This document shows positions 1 to 10,002 of a stretch of 64,000 bases of DNA, piece by piece. Made by a program: the position numbers and the translations under genes. The DNA comes from Camillea tinctor (lineage: Eukaryota > Ascomycota > Sordariomycetes > Xylariales > Xylariaceae). The notes under the pieces were generated by a model. That model had not been told where the DNA came from. It was given only the letters and a program-made list of their open reading frames with translations, and did no database searches. The stretch is from positions 248,001 to 312,000 of the forward strand of contig MU394075.1 of assembly GCA_022578605.1 (NCBI GenBank), given 5' to 3'. Each line of letters begins with the position of its first letter. Within the stretch, counting starts at the first letter, position 1.

Positions 1-3000
1 CGATATCCCTCTCCACTTCAGAAGGTAGCATCCCGTTGCCCGTATAATGTTGAGAGATGGGCAATCGGCATACCATGCCATCTCAAAACAACTCGAAGCT
101 AGTTGTCAGTAGCAAGAAAAAAAAACTTGGACTTACCGCATCGAATGCCTTGCTTCGCATGCGTCTTGTCGCTTTTTTCTTTTATCGCTAGATTACCACG
201 CGCTCGCACCACCAATGAGCGTGTCTGCTATGCTATAGCGTTTGCCTAACTGGGATATTTCGGCCTCGTTTCGTTATAACATGACCAGAACCCAGCTCGT
301 TTCCGATCGCTATTATATCTATTAGGTCAGGGCGAGATGCTTTAACCGATGGATGCAAAACTTCTAGTTTTAACAGTACCCTACCTAAGGGCATGCTCGT
401 GATTTTAGGTAATATACTGAGGTTCTTGGTATACAGGAATAGGTTACTGCGCAGGACGACAACCCCTGCGGGTTAGGTATAGGTTAGCGGTGCTGCGCCA
501 AGGACGCCCTCCCGCGTGATTGGGCGGCACGGTAAAGATGCGGCTCTGGCAGTTTGGGGGACAGCACTGGATTGAAGGCCTTTTGACGGCGGCTGGCTAC
601 ATATGTAATGCGCATAGAAGAGGTTAGGTATACTTGATTAGCTCTTCATGCAATGCGACGGGGCCTCGCTCGTTAAAAATAAGTACGACCTAAGGAGCCT
701 AAGGAGCCAATAGTGTTTATCGCTTTTCTCTTCTTATTCGTCGTTGGTATGTCGGATTTGAGGTGGTGATGGCGAAGGGAAAGAAGGGACCGTGGGTGGA
801 GTGTAGGGAGCCGAGAGTACGGAAAGGAGAGAGATGGAGAAACATCTAGAATCTACTTTCTGAAGCGTTCGTGCATGGGGTGTATAAGTGAGTAAGTGAA
901 CAAGTGAATGTGGATCGAAGCCATCCATTGCTCGATGATTCACATATGTAGTATTAGATATGATTTCATGGTAGATAATCTTTGGCTCTTGACGGACGGA
1001 CTGACTCCGCCCTCTCTCTCTCTCTCTCTCTCTTGAGATGGTGTATATCACCTACCACTCTTTCAAGACCCGAGAACCATCCAGAACTGGATGAAACATA
1101 TTACTTCACCTACCTTACTTATATAGATCCCGAGCGCCAAGACCCCTTTCGTTGGGTAGAACCCTCCCGGAAATTCTAGAACCCTTGCCTCCCCTCCCCT
1201 CATCTTTCTGAGGAATACGTGCACGGAGATTGGTTCACGTCGTTTGATTGTAACTCACCTTACCCCCCTCATTCTTATTAACCGCTACCTATAGGGGGGA
1301 GATAGGCTAGGATAACGAGCGGCTCAAACTCTGAAACATGTTCATCATTGTTTCTGTCGACTTCGCTTTCTCCACCCGTACCGAGTTTGCCTATTTACAC
1401 ATCTGCTTAGGTATACTGCACATCATCGACTTTCCGCCGCCGGACAGCCGCGCCGGAGACTTGCTCCGGACGGGGAAGTATGTGTGGCTAGGCCGTTAGA
1501 TAACACCACAGAAGGGGGCAGTGAGCAGGTTGATAGGTTATGTATGTGTGTAGGTAGATACCAGTCATTTACCCCATGAGAACGAACGAATGCGAGACTA
1601 CACTAACAACATTCGAGTAGCTGTGGCTGCGGCCTTGCCGACCGGTCGTCCTGTCATCAACTTGCACTACAACCGCCGGGGGGGATAGTGGTTGAAGTTG
1701 TTTTCCCCCACATGACGAAGCTCGTGACGGAGGATACGTAGGTAGTTCGCCGGTGGCGAATATCTCTGTTTAGCGCTCATGTGATACTCGCATGCTCGAT
1801 ATGGCCGGCCTCGTACCGGCAGTGAGTCACCGGCGGCGTGATCAATGGTCTGGTTTATACATATGAATGCACGATGCCGAGGCTGAGAAGGTTTGTCTAG
1901 CCGGGCGATGATGATACCTTCTGATTTCGCAGCCATGAGCCATCGAGGTTAGATTTCAGTCCGGCTACTAGTGACTCCCACTTCAGCTTTTCTGCATGTA
2001 AGTTTTGACAGTCCTGAAAGCTAGGAAGCGTGGCTTAGATGTCATTGATAGGTGCGGAATGCATGCGAGGCAGCATCTCTGGCGGTTCCTACTTACTGAG
2101 AATGCCAACCTACGCACTAATACAGTTTCTTAAGCAACGCCTTCAGTAAGCTCCTGCCTCCCTGGCCTCTCCTTAGTGTACTGCTGGGTGATGTTTATCT
2201 ATTTATTTATTCATGAAGGCACCTGCTTAGCTTGATGGTTACTTAGGAGGAAGGGATCTATTGGGATTGATGTTGGTTGAACCAGTAAGTTGTTATAATT
2301 GCAAGGGATGTGCCACAAAAAGTGACTGTTAGAGGTAATTCATCTGCAAGTTGATTGCTTGCCAGTGTTTTGTCGATGTCGCATGATCAGTTGACGATCT
2401 TTGTTGCGTGTACGTACACCAAAACCCTCAAACAACTCCCCCCCCTGAACCTGAGGAAAAAAAAGGAAAAGGAAAAGGACATCAGGGCCACTAGAGGAAA
2501 TAAATCGGAATTTTTAAACATCAATTTATGCAAAACAAGAAAAACCCACAGCCAATCAAGATAAAAATAGTAAGTCCAGTCGGTATACACAAAAAATGTT
2601 GTTTGCACAGCCGGAGTAATTATCCCATTAAAGACGACCTCGGATTTGTTCAGATTGCTCAGATTACCAGCAGTTAACCAGGTAAATCTCCTCATCTGTG
2701 ACGTGACGCAGCGGGCCAAATACCAAATATTCTCTCTGTCTTTGTCTTCTCCTCCCTTCGCCCAGCCCGTGATGCAAGTACCACCGCAACGGGTATTCCC
2801 TCGATTGGTCATACCAAACATCACTTGCTTTTTATATTGACAACATCACATCGAATTACGCAGATCCCTCTTACCTCTCAAGCCACGTTCGGCCCTACGA
2901 AAGGACTACTGCGCACTGGCACCCACAACAAGTCAACTCCACCACATCGTATCGGGCATAACCCCCGCCCGAATTCCTGGCCAGCCGCCAGCGCAAAGGT

Positions 3001-3084
3001 GGCGGGACACTGGCATAGCCTCAACCATCGGTTCGCCAATTTAACCAGCAGACGCGCGTCCGGTTCATCTGTCATCAAGCAAAC
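1..3084. other. Intergenic region, no gene recognised
   Basis: I see no convincing gene in the first 3 kb. The reading frames present are short, have low-complexity composition or overlap on opposite strands. The minus-strand frame at 2387-2824 lies in the probable promoter of the next gene and is rich in aromatic runs that come from A/T tracts. A (CT)11 microsatellite lies at 1012-1033. The last 250 bases probably form the promoter and 5' leader of the gene at 3085. Confidence 0.6.
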
Positions 3085-3831
3085 ATGGAAGATCTCCGCG
3101 AAGCAGAGCATACGGTCAGCATCTTCGCAGCCCTCATCGACGGGCTTCGACCGGACGATGCTACGCAGACGGGCCCGGAACTATCGGAACTGGAGCAGCA
3201 GCTCGCCAAACGCAACAACTCGAACAGCTCCAAGAGCAGCTCGCGGAGCGCCAACAAGAGCCCCAAGGGGGGCAAGGTACACTGGAGGTCGCGCAAGAAC
3301 CACTGGGAGGAGTCGATCGAGGGATGGCTGTGGAACGAGCTCGAGAAGCCGCAGCGAGAGGTGGCCCAGCGGTACCGGGTCGACCAGACGGCGCTGAAGG
3401 AGTTCATCAGCTCGCCCGAGATGATGGACCTGGGCAGCGAGTTCGCCAAGCACTACAGGAGATACGAGGACGAGAAGTCGTACTGGGTGGCGGAGGACCT
3501 GTACTTCGACCTGCAGGTGGTCAAGCAGGGCGACACGGACGGGGCGCGGTGGACGAGCGCCAAGGTGTACAAGAAGGAGTGGGATCTGGCCGACCACCTG
3601 GTGCGGTTCGTGCTGCTAGCCGACCACGCGCGGATGTGCGCCAACCGGGAGGAGTGGAACGGCTGGGAGTGGAACTTCGAGGTCAAGGTCGGCTTCTTCC
3701 TCAGCATCCTGCGGTGCTACACCGTCCGGGAGGCGAAGCAGCGGCAGCTGGCCCGGAGCCTGGCACACTCCAGACAGACATCACAGAGCAGTAAGCATTC
3801 TCGACAAGAAGGGGGAGATTCACCAAAATGA
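3085..3831 (+). CDS. Hypothetical fungal protein, 248 residues, function unknown
   Basis: I do not recognise this family. The frame opens at an ATG in good context (AAACATGG) and runs without introns to TGA. Residues 1-35 look helical and acidic. Residues 40-65 are a Ser/Lys-rich basic linker. Residues 66-225 form a compact domain rich in Trp, Tyr and charged residues, with repeated aromatic-acidic pairs and a Trp/Glu-rich stretch near residue 190. The tail is basic and Ser/Gln-rich. There is no signal peptide or membrane segment, so a soluble intracellular protein is likely. Third codon positions are strongly G/C, unlike the flanks, which supports coding. A possible splice donor, GTAAGC, lies at 3791 inside the last codons, so the extreme C-terminus could differ. 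An antisense frame at 3181-3597 is a shadow of this one. Confidence 0.8.
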   Translation: MEDLREAEHTVSIFAALIDGLRPDDATQTGPELSELEQQLAKRNNSNSSKSSSRSANKSPKGGKVHWRSRKNHWEESIEGWLWNELEKPQREVAQRYRVDQTALKEFISSPEMMDLGSEFAKHYRRYEDEKSYWVAEDLYFDLQVVKQGDTDGARWTSAKVYKKEWDLADHLVRFVLLADHARMCANREEWNGWEWNFEVKVGFFLSILRCYTVREAKQRQLARSLAHSRQTSQSSKHSRQEGGDSPK

Positions 3832-5633
3832 GCGGGAGTAACCTAAGAAAGAAGAAGAAAGGGGGAAAGGGGGGGTGTTGAGGGGGAGAGGATAGGAGAG
3901 AGAGAAAAGAGGAAAATGCTATAAGATGTCACGGCAGTACAGTGGACGAAGATCAACAGAGGAGAAGAGAGAGGAAGAAACGAAGAGAAGAAGAAGAAAA
4001 TTGTTCATGATGACTGACGATGCCTTTTACACACTCAACTAGTCTACCCGCACAAACCTGAAGCCCTCGCGAAACCACCGGCGCAGATCCCACCGCGTAA
4101 ACGAGGAAGACTCCTAGTTCGTACCTTTAACATCGGTCGGACTTAACTGGATTCACTCGACTCGGCGAAGGAAAAAAGAAAAAGAAAAGAAACATAATAA
4201 TAGTGAAGATAATAGGGGTATTACCGGGTAGCAGAAGTAGTACATTTGGGGGGATAGATGAGAACCAAACTACTACTAACCACCCCCTATTTCTTTCTTA
4301 CTCCCCCCTATTTCATTGCATTTCATTTCTCCTCTCTCTTTGTGTTTTGGGAATAAATCGGAATAGGGGCGAAATGACATTAGAATACCGGCATGCATAT
4401 GCATCCTTTTTTTTCTTTTTTCTTCCCCTATATGCCTTTCTCTCTCTTCCCTCAATAATCTTCTTCTAGTCTTTCGTTTTTGACCCTTGTCTTCGTCTTA
4501 TTTGTTTTCTGGTTGGAAAGGGGGTTTAAGAATGGGATAGGACAAGGTAGAGGTGCATTTTTCTTTTTCTTTTCTTTCTTTCTTCCTTTAATTTTTTTCT
4601 TACTCTCAAGGGTTCATTCGGCATTTTGCATTTAGATAGGAAAGGGCCATGGGTTAAGGGAAGGGATATGGATAAGGGAAAGGGAAAGGTTAAAGGGAAA
4701 TGGAAAGGGAGAGATTTCAGGTGCCTTGGTTGGCGACGGGGTTGAGTTTATTGACAAAGTTTCGGAACCCTTTGTGTTGGTTGGAATTCAAATCAATCCG
4801 CATTTAAGGCATACGTAAAGAAATAGAGAAAAAGTCACATGCAAGTGGTAGAAATTGACATTCCCTACGAGACAACCGAAAAAAATAAAAATAAGAATAA
4901 TGCATAAACAAAAATTAGCTATAGTTTTGGAGGGGGTCTTTTCTTTCCTGCTGTAAAGGGGCACAGCAGGGTCAGGTCTACCTATAGATCTCTTTTTTAT
5001 TATAGTTTTTAGGGTGTAGGTAGGACCTAATCTAGTTACCTAACCTACCTAACTTAGCTACTCAAGTTGCCTTCTTCCTCTCCACCTTCAGCTTGCCAGT
5101 CAACCATTCCCGCCCTAGCATCCACTCTCACATCCCTACCGACCGGCACTACCTTAGGTACCTAGTATACCTAGGAATATTGTGGCTGAGTGTAGGCACG
5201 AAAGTGACAAAGTGTGGCGTACCTTGCGTCTCTAGCCACGCCTACCTAGGCAGGACGGACAGTTTTTTTTTTTTTTAGCGTTACCATAGATCTATCTTAC
5301 CTAAGATAAAACAATTCCCGAGAAGGCGCATACCCAGTGTGGAGATGGGGTAGCTCTCTCTCTCTCTCTCTCCCTCTCTTTCCCTTTTAAACAACCCCCC
5401 GTCGCGTTTCCAAACCTTCGACCTCGAATACTCGATCTTGAATTCGTCCCTTCCATTTCTTCTCATCTAATTCATCGAATCCAAACAAACATCTTATCTG
5501 CTGGCTTATCTAGGTTACCTAAGTCAGCTACTGAGGTCATTACTTCACCAAGGGTAGTGTTTGTTTATAACACTTACACCACCCTACTTACCTTACCTAC
5601 CTATCTACCAATTGCTAACCCTTCTTATTTGCC
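3832..5633. other. Intergenic region with purine- and pyrimidine-rich tracts
   Basis: No gene recognised. The first 200 bases are purine-rich and probably 3' UTR of the upstream gene. An imperfect AAGGGA-type repeat runs from about 4640 to 4712. T14 is at 5263-5276 and (CT)9 at 5354-5371. Short CCTACC/CCTAGG-like words are frequent from 5030 to 5250. The last 150 bases are a C/T/A-rich leader ahead of the 2EXR gene. Confidence 0.6.
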
Positions 5634-7550
5634 ATGTCCGACGCATCGGATCGTGAAGACCACGCGGTCTCGTCGTCCGATCACGAGCAAGATGACCACG
5701 ATGGTGAAGAGTACAGCTCCGATCCGTCTGAATCTGGGTCTGAGTCTGGCTCCGAGGCAACGAACCCATTGCTAGACATGGAAGCTGTTGAGTCTGACGG
5801 CGCATCTCACGATGAAACAGCTGATGAGCTTGATGAGTTTGATGAGGATGAAGCTGAGACGTACTTCTTCCCCCAATTCTGCCGTCTGCCCATTGAGCTC
5901 CGCGAGCGTATCTGGGAATACTTCGACCCGAACCTAGCCTCCAAGGGCCGAGTATTTGAGGTGAGCCTAATACACTCGCCCATGGAGCTTTGGGAGGGTC
6001 CTTGTTTGATGCAGCAGATCGAACCATCAAAGGCTATGCTGGCCGTCCATCGGGAGAGTCGCGCCCTGGCGCTGAAGCGCTACCCAGACACCTTCTACAT
6101 CCGCGGAGAGAGGTCGATGATCCCTTTCCATGGCGCCCAGGATGTCATATTACTATATGGTCGATTCGACAGGGAATCTCTCCGAGCTATTCTAAGCCCA
6201 GGCTTTTTAGCCCATGTCAAGAACCTTGCCGTGGACTTCAGCGATGACGATCAGTTTCCACCCCAGGTCGTGCCTTACGATGAGGTAGAGGAACAATGCC
6301 ATGTGCGCTTGTATACCTGTATAGAAGCCGCTACAATGCCTGCTCGGGACCTACAGCCCTTCGTATCAGATTCAACGCGTAAATTCTACCTGCAGACAAG
6401 AGAGGAAGAACCAGGCATTGGCGAAGATATAGAGAAAATATACTGCTGGGATCCTGCTCCAATGGGTGATGACTATGATGGGCATAGACCAGACCCCAGA
6501 TGTATGGTCAGGTTCACTTATACAGAGGGCCTACATCGTTACGACAAGATCAAGAGTGCCATGTCGATAGAAGGACCATGGGAGGATAAATGGCAAGCGG
6601 AACCCGAAGAGTCTGAATCGGATACCGATGCAGAGAGCGTGCCGAGCGATTACGAACTAGATGACTTCGTTGTCGACTCTGGGTCAGATGAGGGAGAGGA
6701 TTCAGGCAGTGATGATAACGACGACGATGTGGATGAAGAAGACGATGAAGATATGGAGGGAGGGCACCGGCTTGATGACAACGTGTCGTCCTTTAACGGG
6801 TTCTCACCTCTCCAAGACGAGGACGGGGACGGTGATGTGAGAAACGGTAGGGACTTACCGGCTGCCCACTTCTCCAGCCTTGAACCAGAATCCCCTCGAT
6901 CAATTGACTCGGAGGACTCAGACGTACCGGGATCGCCAGAGCAGCCCATCCGAGGAGGCCGAAAAAAGAATCGCCGTATTATATCTTCTGACGATGGACC
7001 GGGGTCAGAACTAGGGAACCACAGCTTGAACGATGAAGAACTTGAATTGGAAGTGCGACCCGCCCGAGAAAATCGGAGAAAGCGCCGCATTGCGTCTTCT
7101 GATGACGAAGATGAGGATGAGGAGGATGGCGCCGAGGATAAGGATGAAGAGGAACCGGTGAAGAAGACGCGACCTAATAAACGGGCCCGTGTCATAATGT
7201 CTGACTCCGAAGACGAGGATAAAGAGGATAAGGATGAGAATGACAACTCAGACTCTGCGACTGAGGAAGAAGATGATGACGAAGAGGAGGATTCCGATTC
7301 CGATAAAGAACCAGTAAAAGCCAGGCCAGTAAGCCTCCTTGATCGACTTCGCCGGTTCAAATCCGATAACCCGATATCTCCGACCAGATCCGATGATGCT
7401 GAATCAGTTGTATCTGAGGATTCTAATGTCCCTGATGATGACGATGACGGAGATGAGGATGGTATGGGCACAGGGGAAGTTGGTATGTACGCCGAACTGG
7501 ACGCAGAGGAAGACTATGGCGAAGAAGAAGACGAGGAGGGCGAATGCTGA
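5634..7550 (+). CDS. 2EXR-domain protein with long acidic Ser/Asp/Glu C-terminus
   Basis: Intronless frame of 638 residues starting at GCCATGTCC. After an acidic Ser-rich leader (1-75), residues about 77-200 match the fungal 2EXR family: a Phe-Pro-Gln-Phe start, then Leu-Pro-x-Glu-Leu-Arg-x-x-Ile-Trp, then a predicted helix and beta segments. 2EXR proteins are abundant in Pezizomycotina and mostly uncharacterised; the start of the domain resembles an F-box. The C-terminal 300 residues are very acidic and contain three copies of a basic cluster followed by a hydrophobic pair and Ser-Asp-acidic residues, at 443-455, 481-494 and 516-529. Such patches look like nuclear localisation signals coupled to CK2-type phosphosites, so a nuclear role is plausible but inferred. 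A long poly-Ser frame on the minus strand (6650-7471) is only the complement of the Asp/Glu codons. Confidence 0.85.
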   Translation: MSDASDREDHAVSSSDHEQDDHDGEEYSSDPSESGSESGSEATNPLLDMEAVESDGASHDETADELDEFDEDEAETYFFPQFCRLPIELRERIWEYFDPNLASKGRVFEVSLIHSPMELWEGPCLMQQIEPSKAMLAVHRESRALALKRYPDTFYIRGERSMIPFHGAQDVILLYGRFDRESLRAILSPGFLAHVKNLAVDFSDDDQFPPQVVPYDEVEEQCHVRLYTCIEAATMPARDLQPFVSDSTRKFYLQTREEEPGIGEDIEKIYCWDPAPMGDDYDGHRPDPRCMVRFTYTEGLHRYDKIKSAMSIEGPWEDKWQAEPEESESDTDAESVPSDYELDDFVVDSGSDEGEDSGSDDNDDDVDEEDDEDMEGGHRLDDNVSSFNGFSPLQDEDGDGDVRNGRDLPAAHFSSLEPESPRSIDSEDSDVPGSPEQPIRGGRKKNRRIISSDDGPGSELGNHSLNDEELELEVRPARENRRKRRIASSDDEDEDEEDGAEDKDEEEPVKKTRPNKRARVIMSDSEDEDKEDKDENDNSDSATEEEDDDEEEDSDSDKEPVKARPVSLLDRLRRFKSDNPISPTRSDDAESVVSEDSNVPDDDDDGDEDGMGTGEVGMYAELDAEEDYGEEEDEEGEC

Positions 7551-7571
7551 AAATGGCGTATTGGATTTATA

Positions 7572-7590
7572 CCCCCCCCCCCCCCCCCCC
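7572..7590. repeat. Poly(C) tract, 19 bases
   Basis: An uninterrupted run of 19 C residues about 20 bases after the stop of the 2EXR gene. Length is likely to vary between strains and sequencing runs. Confidence 0.9.
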
Positions 7591-8331
7591 TTACTGGACA
7601 AAATCTGGACAGGAATTCGCCTGATGGCTATATGCTGTGGAATTGAGGGTGATGCTGCATATATGAAAATTCGGGATCCCTTTTTTTTTTTTTTTCTTTT
7701 CACTTGCGTTTGTTTTTCGCCGGAGTCGAGATAGGCGACTCTGAACCTCTTTCAATTATAATGACCCCTACCTACCCAATTAGGTTTATCACAGCAAGCG
7801 ATGCTATTATACCCCGCAAAATTTATGGTCATACTCTTTAATCTTGGTGTTTCTCTTTACGCCTATCAATACTACTACTCAATGATGACTAGAACAAGCT
7901 GTTCTTACCCTCTCTATTTTACAGTGAACAAAGCGTGAACTCGTTACAGTGAAAGCATCTCGTTCGCCCTCAATTTATCAGCTCGTGCCCTTCCCGATGG
8001 CGGATTTATGAGATGTTCACTAAGCACTAGCTTTTCTCCTCGAACACAGTAAAGCCTGCTTAACCTAGGAGCCTTTCCTAGGGCGGCATGCCGCTATCTC
8101 CCCTTATCTCCGCGACATGCAAGACGACGGGAACTCCATCGTGAGATCTGTAAGCGAAATGCACCGTTAGATGCCACTGCATAACCTAGGTATTTGAACC
8201 GAGGACTAGGATAACCCCTCTACCATATGCATACTTCTAACTTAGATGCTGGCGAACTAAGTGGAGCCCCCCTAACTAAAAGTAGAACGGGGGAAAAAAA
8301 ATTCTGTTCTATCTCGTAAGAGATACGGAAG

Positions 8332-8338
8332 AAAAAAA
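8332..8338 (-). terminator. Pol III terminator of tRNA-Gly
   Basis: A run of seven A on the plus strand (T7 on the transcript strand) lies 27 bases beyond the 3' end of the tRNA-Gly gene, the usual RNA polymerase III stop signal. Confidence 0.6.
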
Positions 8339-8364
8339 GGATGCAAATGAAAGGACGGAATGTA

Positions 8365-8435
8365 TGCACTGACCGCGAATCGAACGCGGGGCCCATCGAT
8401 GGCAACGATGGATTTTACCACTAAACCACCAGTGC
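8365..8435 (-). tRNA. tRNA-Gly (GCC)
   Basis: The reverse complement folds into a complete 71-nt cloverleaf. The acceptor stem is GCACTGG with TCAGTGC (last pair G-T) and the discriminator is A. The D-arm contains AGTGGTA, the anticodon stem is CATCG/CGATG around loop TTGCCAT (anticodon GCC), and the T-arm is CCGCG-TTCGATT-CGCGG. There is no intron. Internal A- and B-box elements are intact. Confidence 0.95.
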
Positions 8436-9480
8436 CTTGTTTCATGTCGGTGTGATAAGAGATAAGAACCTTGATGTGGCATATAATAGATGTGTCAATG
8501 TTGATATGTCCATATGAGATGAGAGATGGGAATTGGGGAAGGGAAGGCCATTAGAAAAACACGTAGCTTTGGTGGTTATTGTCTATTGGCTAAGTGGACA
8601 GCTGCACTTATGAGACATTGATGCTGGACTGTTATTAATGAAGGTGAGAGGGGTCAGTCGTGGGTGTCAATATTGAGTGTTCTTTACGTCCGAGCACCCA
8701 TCGTTGATGGATGGTATTAGAGTTTGAACTTAATATTTGGTGGTGATGTGGGTGGCTTCAGCCACGAACATTGTATCCTCAGTTCAAGTATATGGTGTGA
8801 GGGATTTTTCTACCTTGGAAAAAATCAGTCTCCAATACTACATGTTTGACTCCGTATGTCAAACATTGTTCGAAACTGATAATAAGTTGTTGACCTCTAC
8901 GATCTAAAAGGGGGAAATAGCATCATGGATAAAATATACTTTAGCATTATCAAGATCTTCGTAATACTATAAGAGTCTACAGAACAACTCGAACAATGTG
9001 AAGTAAAAGCCCAAATAAAGAACCAGTCTATTTCTCACGAATCCTGGCCACTCTAGAGCATATCCGCAAATTCCCAAACAACAATCGCTTTTACCCAACT
9101 CATACGCCACGCCGGGGCGCCAGGCTTCTAAACCAACAGCCCAAAGTAAGGAAATAGATCCTAGTATAAAAGGGGATAAGGGGCAGGTAATAATAGTAAT
9201 AAACATAAACCCATGGAAACTAGGCATGGAGGGCATCTAGTTATCTCTCACATAGTTGTTTTTTATGTCATTTACTTATGGTGCTTGGGTTCACTCCCGA
9301 TTTTGGGTTTCACCCTGGCACTCACCCCCTATACAATTCCAAAGACATCTATTTTCTCGCATTAGCCACTGCACCATAGAAGGGGGAATAGAGAGAGAGA
9401 GAGAGAGAGAAAGAAAGAAAGACGACGGTTTCCCTTCGAACACCGGGGCGTTGCAGGATGGAAGGAACTAAAGAAGGAAC
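8436..9480. other. Intergenic region between tRNA-Gly and a secreted-protein gene
   Basis: No gene recognised. A (GA)10 tract at 9391-9410 may be the polypyrimidine tract of a terminal intron of the minus-strand gene next to it (see that entry). Confidence 0.55.
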
Positions 9481-10002
9481 TTACTGGTGGTACCGCGGCA
9501 TATCCCCATTCTGGATATCCTGCACACAGCTCGTATAGCAGTCCCCCCCGCACACGCCCCTGCCCTTCAGCGCCTTGGTGCCCTCACCAGCGCCGCCCGC
9601 AGACGGCAGCAGCAGCGAGAAGATCGTCGGCACGAAGCCCTCGGGGCCGCACAGCTTGCCGCTGAGCCCGGAGTCCGCCGGCAGCTGCAGCGGGTCGTCG
9701 CACGTGGCCTCGCCGGCGTCGATCTCGAACAGCGGGTTGGGCGCCAGCGCGAGCGCCAGGTCGAACGCCTCGGGCATGTGCAGGCCGTGCTCCTCGGCGT
9801 ACTTCTTCACGTCGTCCGGCCGCACTTGCAGCGTCCCCGTGATCCCCGCCGGCAGCGTGATCTGAGCCCGCCACCCCGAGCTCGAGCTGGAGTCCTCGCT
9901 GGTACTGGTTGCGGACTCGGTGGGGGAGGGGCTCGGCGCCGCGGCGGAGAGCCCGAGGCCCCAGGCGGCGAGGAGGAGGGCGGTTGGGGTCGAGAAGTGC
10001 AT
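9481..10002 (-). CDS. Small secreted protein, function unknown
   Basis: Frame of 173 residues on the minus strand. The first 21 residues form a signal peptide ending near Ala-Ala-Ala-Pro, followed by a Ser/Thr/Pro-rich stretch likely to be O-glycosylated (22-42). The mature part is acidic and has five cysteines, three of them clustered near the C-terminus as C-x3-C-x3-C. Third codon positions are very G/C-rich. The family is not recognised; a cell-wall or apoplastic effector-like protein is one possibility. The stop overlaps a perfect donor, GTAAGT (minus strand, 9484-9479), and a long pyrimidine tract ending in TGCAG lies at about 9373-9369. The last intron may therefore span 9484-9369, with the CDS ending at 9362 and only the last two residues changed. 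The antisense plus-strand frame is a shadow. Confidence 0.7.
   Translation of the reverse strand: MHFSTPTALLLAAWGLGLSAAAPSPSPTESATSTSEDSSSSSGWRAQITLPAGITGTLQVRPDDVKKYAEEHGLHMPEAFDLALALAPNPLFEIDAGEATCDDPLQLPADSGLSGKLCGPEGFVPTIFSLLLPSAGGAGEGTKALKGRGVCGGDCYTSCVQDIQNGDMPRYHQ

Larger units (their letters stand above)
7551..8364. other. Intergenic region with homopolymers and a tRNA 3' flank
   Basis: Just past the 2EXR stop lie a C19 run (7572-7590) and a T15 run (7681-7695), probably in the 3' UTR or terminator region. No gene recognised in the rest. An ACCTAGGT palindrome is at 8184-8191. Confidence 0.6.

Noticed and set aside
2387..2824. 145-residue minus-strand frame upstream of the first gene
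   Set aside because: Aromatic- and Phe-rich composition from A/T tracts, no motif, and it overlaps the probable promoter of the gene at 3085.
6650..7471. 273-residue minus-strand frame rich in serine
   Set aside because: It is the exact complement of the Asp/Glu/Ser-rich tail of the 2EXR gene; acidic codons read backwards give Ser-rich frames.
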